In this document: positions 7,077 to 15,410 of the stretch, one piece after another
Layout of the letters: every line of letters starts with the position of its first letter
How positions within the stretch are numbered: position 1 is the stretch's first letter
Source: Bacillota bacterium
GTDB lineage: Bacteria > Bacillota > Dehalobacteriia > UBA4068 > UBA4997
NCBI GenBank assembly: GCA_017397935.1
Contig: JAFQHN010000023.1
Span: forward strand, 1 to 44,001
Length of the DNA stretch: 44,001 bases
Reading direction: 5' to 3'
The notes under the pieces: generated by a model
The model's input: only the letters and a program-made list of their open reading frames with translations
Told to the model about the DNA's origin: nothing
Databases searched by the model: none
Translations under genes and position numbers: made by a program

Positions 7077-8246
7077 ATGACAGAAAATAAACAGGAAAAT
7101 TTGACCGGCCAATTACTGGAAAACACGGTTGACGATATGGCACGAAAAGCCGAGAGCGAGAAAATCTGGGGGGAAGCGGATATTAAGCTGCCCAACACGC
7201 ATAATGCGGTTGCTCCTGCCGCCAGGATGAGCTGGTGGGGGCGGCACTTTGGTTTTATGTCAGCCGAGGCCAGGGTTTGGTTTTGGGCGGTGCTGCTGCT
7301 GATGATTTGCGGCGGCTTTTATCTGGGTTTTTGGTATGCCTGCCAGCAGGAGGAGCCGATTGATGTGCCTTATGTAACCGCCACCAATTTCTATGCCGAT
7401 AAGGCGGCGGCCGAGGCGGCCATGAAGGGCTATCTGGGCGAGGACGAGCTGCTGACCATATTGATGCTGGGGTGCGATATGCGTGAGGGAGAGAACTCCG
7501 GCCGTGCCGATACCATTATGCTGGCTTTTGTGAACATTGAGGACGGCGCTGTAAATTTGCTGTCCATTCCCCGTGACACCCGTGTGGAGCTGGCTGATGG
7601 CAAGGGTACCACCAAAATCAACCATGCTTATGCTTATGGCGGCGTGGCGCTTACCCGCAAAACGATTTCTAATTTTTTGGATGTGGAGATCGACCGCTAT
7701 GTGCAGGTGGATTTTGAAGGCTTTGCCGGTATCATTGATGCGCTGGGCGGTGTGGAATATAATGTGGAACAGCGGATGTATAAGCCGGAGGAAAATATTG
7801 ATTTGCAGCCCGGCCTGCAAAAGCTGAACGGCAAACAGGCATTGGCTTATGTGCGTTGGCGCGGTACGCCCACGGCAGACATCGGCCGCATTGAACGCCA
7901 GCAGAAATTCCTGAACACGGTGCTGGACCAGGTGATGAGCAGCGGCACGATTTTCAAGCTGCCCAAGCTGATGGGTGAGATCAATCAGTCGGTTACCACC
8001 GATTTTGAGCTGAGCGAATTGAAGCATCTGGTGGATAAGTACAAGGAATTCCCCTCGGTAAGCTTTGCCTCGGATAAATTGCCCGGCGAGGATACTCGCA
8101 TTGAGGGTATCAGCTACTGGAAGTATTTTCCCAACCAGACGGCCGCTTTGGTGCAGCAGATGAAGAATTTTACGCTGCCCGATAATGATGCGCCGACACC
8201 GGATGCAAACGGCGGCACAGCAGAAAATCAGAATACAGGGGTGTGA
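7077..8246 (+). CDS. LytR-CpsA-Psr (LCP) family glycopolymer ligase
   Basis: LCP enzymes transfer polyprenyl-linked glycopolymers to peptidoglycan on the outer face of the cytoplasmic membrane. The product (389 residues from ATG 7077) has a cytoplasmic head of about 65 residues, one membrane helix (VWFWAVLLLMICGGFYLGFW) and the LCP domain with GCDMREGENSGRADTIML, LLSIPRDTRVEL, KINHAYAYGG, VDFEGFAGIIDALGGV and the arginine-rich IGRIERQQKFL. GTG codons at 7065 and 7071 are alternative starts; a weak AAGGG sits at 7059-7063. A Pro/Asn/Gly-rich tail ends the protein. The stop is 3 bases before tagA, so the two are coupled. Confidence 0.9.
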   Translation: MTENKQENLTGQLLENTVDDMARKAESEKIWGEADIKLPNTHNAVAPAARMSWWGRHFGFMSAEARVWFWAVLLLMICGGFYLGFWYACQQEEPIDVPYVTATNFYADKAAAEAAMKGYLGEDELLTILMLGCDMREGENSGRADTIMLAFVNIEDGAVNLLSIPRDTRVELADGKGTTKINHAYAYGGVALTRKTISNFLDVEIDRYVQVDFEGFAGIIDALGGVEYNVEQRMYKPEENIDLQPGLQKLNGKQALAYVRWRGTPTADIGRIERQQKFLNTVLDQVMSSGTIFKLPKLMGEINQSVTTDFELSELKHLVDKYKEFPSVSFASDKLPGEDTRIEGISYWKYFPNQTAALVQQMKNFTLPDNDAPTPDANGGTAENQNTGV

Positions 8247-8249
8247 GTG

Positions 8250-9068
8250 ATGGCTGAAATGGAAATTTTGGGCGCCAGAATAAGTGACCTGGATATGGTG
8301 GAAACTGTTTGCGCACTGGCTGCATATATTGATGTGGGGCGCCAGCAGAATACCGCCGATGCCATGATGCACCATATTGTGACGCTGAATGCCGAAATTT
8401 TATATAAAGCGCAGACCGATGAACGCCTGATGAAGATTATTAACAATGCGGCGCTGGTTACGGCTGATGGTTCCGGTATTGTGTTGGCGGCCAGAGAGCT
8501 GTGCGGTAAGGAGATTGAACGGGTTACCGGCATTGATTTGATGCAGGAGCTGTGCCGGCAGAGTGCGGCCTGCGGTTGGAGCATTTATCTGCTGGGGGCG
8601 GCGCCCGGTGTGGCCGAGGCCGCAGCCAAAAACTTGCAGGAGCAATACGGCACCATAATCTGCGGCTGGCATGACGGTTATTTCTCCGAGACCGAGCAGG
8701 CATGGGTTATCGGCGAGATCAACGAGAAAAAACCGGATATTTTGCTGGTGGCGCTGGGGGCACCGCGGCAGGAGTTTTGGATCGAGGATAATCAGGACCG
8801 CCTGCGTGTGCCGTTGGTTATCGGTGTGGGCGGCTGCTTTGATGTGATCTCCGGCAATATCAAGCGGGCACCGCTGGCTTTTCAGCGGATGGGGCTGGAA
8901 TGGCTGTGGCGGCTGATAAAGGAGCCGTGGCGTTACAAGCGGATGTTGGCCCTGCCGAAATTTGTGCTGCTGGTGAAGCGTGAGGCCCGCCGCAAGCACG
9001 CGCAGATGGCCGAGAGTGTGCGGCGTAATGTGCGGCGCAAAAATGCCGATGACAACAAAAAAAGATAA
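8250..9068 (+). CDS. WecG/TagA/CpsF family glycosyltransferase
   Basis: The family adds N-acetylmannosamine (or a related sugar) to undecaprenyl-PP-GlcNAc, the second step in teichoic-acid-like linkage units and in enterobacterial common antigen. The 272-residue product has the GT26 signatures HHIVTLNAEILYKA, ALVTADGSGIVLAAR, RVTGIDLMQEL, IYLLGAAPGVAEAAAKNL, DILLVALGAPRQEFWI and GVGGCFDVISGNIKRAP, and a basic C-terminal tail that probably contacts the membrane. It follows the LCP gene directly, and the partner WecA/TagO enzyme is at 22999, so both early steps of one glycan are encoded in this block. Confidence 0.92.
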   Translation: MAEMEILGARISDLDMVETVCALAAYIDVGRQQNTADAMMHHIVTLNAEILYKAQTDERLMKIINNAALVTADGSGIVLAARELCGKEIERVTGIDLMQELCRQSAACGWSIYLLGAAPGVAEAAAKNLQEQYGTIICGWHDGYFSETEQAWVIGEINEKKPDILLVALGAPRQEFWIEDNQDRLRVPLVIGVGGCFDVISGNIKRAPLAFQRMGLEWLWRLIKEPWRYKRMLALPKFVLLVKREARRKHAQMAESVRRNVRRKNADDNKKR

Positions 9069-9105
9069 GAAAATTTTGCAAGATTATAAATTTGTTAAAG
9101 TTTTA

Positions 9106-9134
9106 TTTACATTTTGCTGTAATAATAGTAGATA
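9106..9134 (+). promoter_or_regulatory. Probable promoter of the SLH protein gene
   Basis: TTTACA (9106-9111), 17 bases, TAGATA (9129-9134), in an AT-rich gap 45 bases before the start. The sequence GTAGATAGT occurs twice in tandem around the -10, so the exact element is uncertain. Confidence 0.5.
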
Positions 9135-9178
9135 GTAAAGTAGATAGTTGCGATTTTTCTGAGAAGGAGTGTTTGATA

Positions 9179-10642
9179 ATGAAGAAATTTACGTTTTTGC
9201 TTCTGACTTTGGTGCTGACTTTTGCCATGGCAGGGCAGGCGTTGGCTTTTGATGATGTGGCGGCGGCGGATAAGGCTGCGGTGGATAAGGTGGCGGCGGC
9301 CGGTATAATGCAGGGTTACCCTGACGGCACTTTTAAGCCGAACAATACCATTACCCGTGCCGAGTTTGCCAAGGTGGCCACCCTGGCGCGTGACCTTGAT
9401 AACCCCCATGCGGCTTATACCCAGATGTTGTTCCATTTCAGCGACCTGAAAGAGGGCGCGTGGTACAATCAGTACATTCAGAATGCGGCCAATGCGGGCC
9501 TGATGCAGGGTGACGCCGAGGGCACCTTCCGCCCGAACGATACCGTCAGCCTGGCCGAGGTTTACACCGTTATGCTGCGTATGATCGGTTATAATATGGA
9601 TGGCGAGGGCAACTGGCCGCACAACTATATGTCTAAGGCGGCTGTACTGGGCGCACCTGTAAGCGGGGTTACCACTGCGGCCTGCAACCGCGGCGATGTG
9701 GCTAAAATCGTGGTTTGGGCGCTGGATTTGAACAAGGAATCCGATAAGGCTGACGGCAACGGCCAGCTGGCGGTGGCAACCGATGTTTCGGCCAAGGAAC
9801 TGACGGTTTATCTGCCGGAGAGTGATACCACCCGCAATTTGGCTTACGGAGCCGATTGTGACTGGCAGATCACCCAGAACGAGGTTGAGGGCCTGCTGAT
9901 TTATATTGAAACCGATGCTGACGGCAAGCTGGTAAGCGTAAGCAAGGCAGGCATCAAAACCAACAGCCTGCATGAAGCACTTATTACCGATGAGCAGATT
10001 AAGCTGAACGGCAAAAATTATGCGGTGGCCGATGATGCCGAGATTATGGTTATCAACAGCGCCGGCGGCGTGAATGACGTGCCGGTGGATAAGCTGCTGG
10101 AAAGCTCTTATGTGGCCAGCCTGCGTTCCAACAATTATTATGCCCCCATTCAGTATGTTTTGGAGGACGGCAAGGTGTCTGTCCTGCTGATCGGCAGCTA
10201 TGCCGGCCGCACCGAGCTGCACTTTGGCTTTATTGAAAGCTATGGCGAGGGCGCAGATGGCACAATGGTGCAGTTCTTCGGTGATGATACCAACTACCTG
10301 TGGGAAGGCGATGAAGATCCGCAGGAAAATAAGCTGTACGCTTATGAATTTACCTCCGGCGGCGTTGACGGCTATGTGGTTGATGTGACCAAAGAGGAAA
10401 TTAAAGATTATACTGCGGCAACCACGGTAGCTGATATTTGCGTGGCCGGCGGAACCAAGTTTATCATTACGGATGACACCGTGATTATGGAAGTGGAATA
10501 TAATGCAGACGGCACGGTAGATTCGGTGGAATATGTGGACGAAATCGACGAGGACGACATGGTGCGCGTGCGCTATGAGTTGAAGAACAACGATACCGGT
10601 ATCGAGGCTGTATATATTCTGGTGGATGTTACCGACAGATAA
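9179..10642 (+). CDS. S-layer-homology domain surface protein (N-terminal SLH)
   Basis: The 487-residue exported protein starts MKKFTFLLLTLVLTFAMAGQALA, a clear signal peptide ending AxA at about residue 23. Two good SLH repeats follow: IMQGYPDGTFKPNNTITRAE (first) and LMQGDAEGTFRPNDTVSLAE (second). A third, degenerate one is near VLGAPVSGVTTAACNRGDVA. SLH domains bind wall polymers. The C-terminal 300 residues are acidic, Gly/Val/Asp-rich and beta-like, without the terminal aromatic residue of an outer-membrane barrel, so this looks like an S-layer-type protein rather than OmpM. ATG 9179 follows AAGGAG; the longer upstream frame has no ribosome binding site. Confidence 0.88.
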   Translation: MKKFTFLLLTLVLTFAMAGQALAFDDVAAADKAAVDKVAAAGIMQGYPDGTFKPNNTITRAEFAKVATLARDLDNPHAAYTQMLFHFSDLKEGAWYNQYIQNAANAGLMQGDAEGTFRPNDTVSLAEVYTVMLRMIGYNMDGEGNWPHNYMSKAAVLGAPVSGVTTAACNRGDVAKIVVWALDLNKESDKADGNGQLAVATDVSAKELTVYLPESDTTRNLAYGADCDWQITQNEVEGLLIYIETDADGKLVSVSKAGIKTNSLHEALITDEQIKLNGKNYAVADDAEIMVINSAGGVNDVPVDKLLESSYVASLRSNNYYAPIQYVLEDGKVSVLLIGSYAGRTELHFGFIESYGEGADGTMVQFFGDDTNYLWEGDEDPQENKLYAYEFTSGGVDGYVVDVTKEEIKDYTAATTVADICVAGGTKFIITDDTVIMEVEYNADGTVDSVEYVDEIDEDDMVRVRYELKNNDTGIEAVYILVDVTDR

Positions 10643-10652
10643 TTGCAGAGTA

Positions 10653-10746
10653 TTACCGGATAATTATCGGATAATTACCAATGAAGGTGATAAGCAGGAG
10701 AGGGGATGTCCCCTCTCTTTGCTGTATGACGAAAATTACCGGTAAT
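10653..10746. repeat. ATTACC-type short repeats downstream of the SLH gene
   Basis: Two and a half copies of an 11-bp unit, TTAccGGATAA and TTAtcGGATAA followed by TTACCA, run from 10653 to 10680. About 55 bases further on is the 12-bp palindrome ATTACCGGTAAT (10735-10746). The 11-bp period places each copy on the same DNA face, as for a regulator operator. The terminator hairpin lies between them. Function unknown. Confidence 0.5.
10698..10721 (+). terminator. Terminator after the SLH protein gene
   Basis: GAGAGGGG (10698-10705) pairs with CCCCTCTC (10710-10717) across a 4-base loop and is followed by TTTGC. The stem is strong but the T-run is short. Confidence 0.6.
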
Positions 10747-10770
10747 ATTGCAGGGTAATTAACAGTAAAG

Positions 10771-10802
10771 TTAACATTAGGTTAATAATGTGGCACTATA
10801 AT
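10771..10802 (+). promoter_or_regulatory. Possible promoter of the RND efflux operon
   Basis: A perfect TATAAT (10797-10802) lies 80 bases before the adaptor gene. The nearest -35-like hexamer, TTAACA (10771-10776), is 20 bases away, which is too far for strong unassisted activity. TTAAC occurs several times here, so activator-dependent transcription is possible. Confidence 0.35.
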
Positions 10803-10881
10803 GCTACCGACTATCATAATTGGCAGTACTATCTGCCGATGATTTATAAAAATGCTAAGGATTAAGGAAGGTCTGGGAGAA

Positions 10882-12183
10882 ATGAGAAAACTTTTGAAGA
10901 ATCATGGATTGCTGGCTATGCTGCTGCTGGCGGCGCTGGCTTTGTGCGGCTGCGGCGGCGAGCAGGTGGTGGAGGAAGACCGCGGTACGGCCGTGGAAAC
11001 TGCCAAGGTTGCTTACGGTACCATTACCGATGCTACTGTTTTGCGCGGTAATGTGGTGGCTGCCGAGGATGTCTATGTTATCCCCAAGGCGCAGGGCGTG
11101 GTGCACAGCGTAAATGTTGCCGTGGGTGACGTTATTGCCGAGGGCCAGAGCATTTGCCAGATTGATACCGTTGATTTGCAGACTGCGTTGGCGTTGGTAC
11201 AGTCTCAGTACAACACCGTAAACAGCGCATACCAGACGGCGGTTAAGAACCGTGACCGTTATGCAGCGCTGTATGCCGAGGGTGCAATCTCTCTTTCTCA
11301 GCTGGAACAGGCTGAATCTGCCGTTACCGGTATTGGTATCGACAGCGTGCGTTTGCAGGTGCAGCAGGTGCAGGATCAGATCAATAACTGTAATGTAAAA
11401 TCCACCGTCAGCGGCATTGTGGCCGAGCTGAATGTTGACCCCGGTGATATGGCCGGCGGCTCTTATGTGGCCCGTGTGGTAAACATTGACAAAGTAAAGC
11501 TGAAAGCCAATGTGACCGAGAACCTGATTGCCTGCATTGAGATGGGTATGGAGCTGCCCGTACATATTGCATCCGTATCTGATGAGCCTTTTGTGGGCGT
11601 AGTAACCTCTTTGCCGGTGGCTGCCAACCAGACCATGACTTATCCTGTGGAAATTACCATTGATAACCCCGACCATAAGATTATGGGCGGTATGTTTGCC
11701 GAGGTTGATGTAGTGCGCAGCGAGGCTGTAAATTCTCTGATCGTGCCCAAGAGCGCGGTAGACAGCAACAGCACCGTTTATGTGGTGGAGGGTGAAACTG
11801 CCCGTGCCGTACAGGTGGAAACCGGTATGTCTGATGATAACAATATTGAAATTATCTCCGGTTTGCAGGCCGGTGATGAGGTGGTTACTGCCGGTGCTTA
11901 TTTGCTTAGCGACGGTGATAAGGTGCGCGTTGTAAGCACCGCTGAGGTTGTGGGTGCCGACAATACCCCCGAAGCTGTTGATGATACTGTAACTGACGCA
12001 CCTGCCGATGCAACCGATGCAGAAACCGCCGGTGATGCTGCCGATGTGGCTGATAATGCCGATAAGGCCGAAACCGACGGCGCTGAGGCAGAGGAGAAGG
12101 ATGATTCTGTTGAAGGTGACACCGAAGTTGAAGGCGGCACCGAAGGCGAAGCTGAAACCGAAAATAAAACTGAGGCTGAATAA
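10882..12183 (+). CDS. RND efflux periplasmic adaptor lipoprotein (HlyD/AcrA type)
   Basis: This is the membrane-fusion subunit joining an RND pump to an outer-membrane channel. The 433-residue product begins MRKLLKNHGLLAML and has a lipoprotein-type signal ending ALCGC, so it is probably lipid-anchored. A barrel/lipoyl half-motif (VIPKAQGVVHSVNVAVGDVI), an alpha-hairpin (residues 95-170), the second lipoyl half (IVAELNVDPGDMAGG) and a membrane-proximal domain follow. The last 75 residues are an extreme acidic Ala/Asp/Glu/Thr tail, unusual for the family. The start at ATG 10882 follows GGGAGA; ATG 10852 lacks a ribosome binding site. First gene of a three-gene efflux operon. Confidence 0.92.
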   Translation: MRKLLKNHGLLAMLLLAALALCGCGGEQVVEEDRGTAVETAKVAYGTITDATVLRGNVVAAEDVYVIPKAQGVVHSVNVAVGDVIAEGQSICQIDTVDLQTALALVQSQYNTVNSAYQTAVKNRDRYAALYAEGAISLSQLEQAESAVTGIGIDSVRLQVQQVQDQINNCNVKSTVSGIVAELNVDPGDMAGGSYVARVVNIDKVKLKANVTENLIACIEMGMELPVHIASVSDEPFVGVVTSLPVAANQTMTYPVEITIDNPDHKIMGGMFAEVDVVRSEAVNSLIVPKSAVDSNSTVYVVEGETARAVQVETGMSDDNNIEIISGLQAGDEVVTAGAYLLSDGDKVRVVSTAEVVGADNTPEAVDDTVTDAPADATDAETAGDAADVADNADKAETDGAEAEEKDDSVEGDTEVEGGTEGEAETENKTEAE

Positions 12184-12211
12184 CTGAATTTTGCGGAGGA
12201 GAGCTGAATAA

Positions 12212-15200
12212 ATGGATATTATTAAAACAGCCGTAAAACGCAGAGTAACAGTTATTATGGTATTTCTGTGTCTTACGGTGTTGGGCCTGGTGTCATTTGG
12301 CAGCCTGGGCATGGATTTGATGCCGGATATGGATTTGCCGGTGGCGGTGGTTATGACCACTTACAGCGGCGCCGGCAGCGAAGAAGTTGAAAGCATGGTT
12401 ACCGAAACTATCGAATCAGCGGTGGCGTCGGTAGAAGGTTTGGATGCAATCATATCAATGTCATCAACGGGTTCATCAATGGTGGCGGTGCAATATAACT
12501 GGTCAACCGATATTGACAATGCCACGCAGGAGCTGCGTGAGAAAGTCGATTTGATTGAGGGCTATCTGCCTGACGGTGTGGACACCCCGATGGTCATGAA
12601 GATGAACATGAACTCGATGCCGATTATGGTGCTGGCGGTAAGCGGCGGCAACGGCCTGGCTGACCTTAAACAGACCATTGACAACGATATTGTGCCCACA
12701 TTAGAGCGTCAGAGCGGTGTGGCTTCGGTATCGGTGGGCGGCGGTTTTGAGGAAACCATCGACATTGTGGTTAACCCCCAGACTCTGGAAAACTATAACC
12801 TGTCTTTGAACAGCATTGTGGCGGCGGTTGCGGCCAATAATATGAATATGGCGGCCGGCGAGATTGTGGACGGCGGCAAAAATATGACTGTGCGTCTGCT
12901 GGGCAAGTTTGAGGCACTCTCTGATGTGCAGAATGTAGACATTAACCTGCCCACCGGCGGTGTGGTTAAGTTGAAGGATATTGCCAGCGTAAATCTGGTG
13001 CAGACCAATGACTCGGCCGATGTATATCAGAACGGTGATGAGGCGGTTTATGTATCCATCACCAAGCAGAGTGACGCCAACACGGTGCAGACTGCGGCTG
13101 CGGTGCAGAAAGCCGTTGCCGAGATGCAGACTACTCTGCCGGATAACATTCATTTTGCCGAGGCGATGAACCAGGCGGATATGATCAACGATACCCTGGA
13201 TAACCTGGTGAGCAGCCTGTTGCAGGGCGTTGTGCTCTCGGTTGTGGTATTGTTCCTGTTCCTGCGCAGCGTACGAAGCACTCTGGTAATCTCGATTTCG
13301 ATTCCGGTATCGTTGATTTCCACCTTCATGCTGATGAACATGGCTGACATGACCTTTAATATGCTGACTCTGGGCGGTATGGCTCTGGGTGCCACCATGA
13401 TGGTCGACAGCTCGGTCGTTATTTTGGAGAATATTCAGCGTCTGCGAACCGACGGTATGTCCGGGTTTGACGCGGCGGTTTACGGTACCCGTCAGATGGT
13501 GCTGGCAGTAGCTTCTTCCACTCTGACCACGGTTGCGGTATTCCTGCCCATCGCCTTTACCGACGGTCTGGCATCAATTTTGTTTACCGATATGGCGTTG
13601 GTAATCAGCTTTGCGCTGCTGGCCAGCTTGCTTACCGCGGTTATTCTGGTGCCGATGATGTGCTCCACCTTGCTTAAACCCGAGGCCAGTTACAGCACCG
13701 AGGGCGGCGGCTTTAAGGCTTTTGTCGGCAAGGGACAGAACGCTTTTGCCGAGGGCTTTGATAAGGTACGCGATATTTACTACAAGATGTTGAAGTACTG
13801 CATGAGTCATCGTAAGCGTACGGTGATTGTGGTTACTGTTTTGTTTGTGGCATCCCTGGGTCTGGTCGGTATTATCGGTATGGAATTTATGCCTTCTCAG
13901 TCCAGCGGTTCTCTTACTGTCACCCTGACTATGGAGGACGGTGTGGCCAAGGAGGAAACTGCGGTAATGTCCGCCAGGGCCGAGGATATTATTGTTGATA
14001 CCTGCGGCGAGGACCTGGAAAATATCCTGTCTATTGTGGGCGGCAGTATGGGCAGCATGAGTCTCAGCGGCGGTTCGTCCGAGAATGTCGCTACCATGAT
14101 GCTGACGCTGGTATCCGAGAAAGAGCGCGAGTGGGAAGTTAATGACCTTGCCGATACTCTGCGTGATAAAATTTCTGATATTCCCGGTGTGCAGGTAAGT
14201 GTTGCTGTCGGTGATTCCATGAGCATGATGTCAACCGGCGGCGGTGCCAGCATCAAGGTTTACGGTGAGGATTTGGATACTCTGCGTGAGATTTCCAATG
14301 ATATTGTGGCTATTATGGAGAGTATGCCGGCTACCCGTGAGGTTACCAGCACGATGGACGATGCTTTGCCGGTTATCGAGCTGAAAATTAACGGCAACAA
14401 GGCGGCTGCCCTGGGTATGACTGTTCCGCAGGTGGCAAACAGCGTAAGCTCTTATGTAAACGGCGTTACTGCTTCCCGCTTTACGCAGGATAACGGTAAC
14501 GAGATTGATATTCGGGTGATGGTGCCGGAGGTTTATCAGCAGAATTTGGATATGGTGCTGAACCAGAAGATGATGTCGCCTACCGGTGCGGTTTATCGGT
14601 TGGGTGATGTGGTGACAGCCGAGCAGGGTTACGGCCCCGTTACCATTAACCGCCAGGACCAGGAGCGTTATGCCAGCGTAAGCTGTGATTTGGTGGGCCA
14701 GGACCTGAATGCCTTTACCGAGGAATTGGAAGCCAGAATTGCGGCAGAATTGGTGCTGCCGGAGGGCTACCGTGTAAACAGCGACGGTACTTATGAGCAG
14801 ATGGTTGAATCTTTCAGCGGTCTGATATCTGCTATTGCGCTGGGTTTGGTGCTGATTTATATGATCATGGCCTCGCTGTATGAATCGTTCAGCCAGCCGT
14901 TTATCATCTTCTTTACTCTGCCCACCGCGTTTATCGGCGCTATGTTTGGTTTGTTTATTACCGGCAGACCGCTGGATATTACCAGTATGATCGGTATGCT
15001 GGTGCTGTTCGGTATCGTAGTAAACAACGGTATCGTATTGGTTGACTCTATCAATGAACACCGTCGCAGCCAGGGCCTGGGCCTGCGTGAGGCTATTATG
15101 AAGGCCGCACCGCTTCGTCTGCGTCCGGTATTGATGACTTCTGTTTCGACCATTCTGGCGATGATCCCGATGGCGTTCTTCGGCAGCGACGGCGGCCAGA

Positions 15201-15373
15201 TGATGGCCGGTTTGGCGGTGGTGGTAATGTTCGGTATGCTGACCTCTACCTTTATTACCCTGCTGTTTGTGCCGGTGGTATACAGCCTGTTTGATGATTT
15301 TGCTGCCAAGGTGGGACGCCGCAAGGAAACGTCTAAAAACGGCCTGCACAAAACTGCGGATATTGAGCTTTAA
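12212..15373 (+). CDS. RND family multidrug/solute efflux pump (HAE1-like)
   Basis: The 1053-residue inner-membrane proton antiporter has the normal RND length and two-fold layout: TM1 (VTVIMVFLCLTVLGLVSFGS), a large periplasmic loop, TM2-TM6 around residues 335-490, a second loop and TM8-TM12 to the end. The TM4 relay reads MMVDSSVVILENI: Asp399 is present, but the second acidic residue (Asp408 in AcrB) is Ser, and the TM10 lysine site is Asn938/Asn939 (VVNNGIVLVDS), a pattern seen in Gram-positive-type RND pumps such as SwrC relatives. Substrate is not predictable. It starts 28 bases after the adaptor gene and precedes the TolC-like gene. Confidence 0.94.
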   Translation: MDIIKTAVKRRVTVIMVFLCLTVLGLVSFGSLGMDLMPDMDLPVAVVMTTYSGAGSEEVESMVTETIESAVASVEGLDAIISMSSTGSSMVAVQYNWSTDIDNATQELREKVDLIEGYLPDGVDTPMVMKMNMNSMPIMVLAVSGGNGLADLKQTIDNDIVPTLERQSGVASVSVGGGFEETIDIVVNPQTLENYNLSLNSIVAAVAANNMNMAAGEIVDGGKNMTVRLLGKFEALSDVQNVDINLPTGGVVKLKDIASVNLVQTNDSADVYQNGDEAVYVSITKQSDANTVQTAAAVQKAVAEMQTTLPDNIHFAEAMNQADMINDTLDNLVSSLLQGVVLSVVVLFLFLRSVRSTLVISISIPVSLISTFMLMNMADMTFNMLTLGGMALGATMMVDSSVVILENIQRLRTDGMSGFDAAVYGTRQMVLAVASSTLTTVAVFLPIAFTDGLASILFTDMALVISFALLASLLTAVILVPMMCSTLLKPEASYSTEGGGFKAFVGKGQNAFAEGFDKVRDIYYKMLKYCMSHRKRTVIVVTVLFVASLGLVGIIGMEFMPSQSSGSLTVTLTMEDGVAKEETAVMSARAEDIIVDTCGEDLENILSIVGGSMGSMSLSGGSSENVATMMLTLVSEKEREWEVNDLADTLRDKISDIPGVQVSVAVGDSMSMMSTGGGASIKVYGEDLDTLREISNDIVAIMESMPATREVTSTMDDALPVIELKINGNKAAALGMTVPQVANSVSSYVNGVTASRFTQDNGNEIDIRVMVPEVYQQNLDMVLNQKMMSPTGAVYRLGDVVTAEQGYGPVTINRQDQERYASVSCDLVGQDLNAFTEELEARIAAELVLPEGYRVNSDGTYEQMVESFSGLISAIALGLVLIYMIMASLYESFSQPFIIFFTLPTAFIGAMFGLFITGRPLDITSMIGMLVLFGIVVNNGIVLVDSINEHRRSQGLGLREAIMKAAPLRLRPVLMTSVSTILAMIPMAFFGSDGGQMMAGLAVVVMFGMLTSTFITLLFVPVVYSLFDDFAAKVGRRKETSKNGLHKTADIEL

Positions 15374-15410
15374 CGGTGTTGGTTGACAGTAAATATTGGA
15401 GGAATATCCT

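Noticed and set aside
9121-9150. Short tandem GTAGATAGT copies as a possible CRISPR or mobile-element end
   Set aside because: Only two copies, with no spacer pattern, terminal inverted repeats or transposase nearby.
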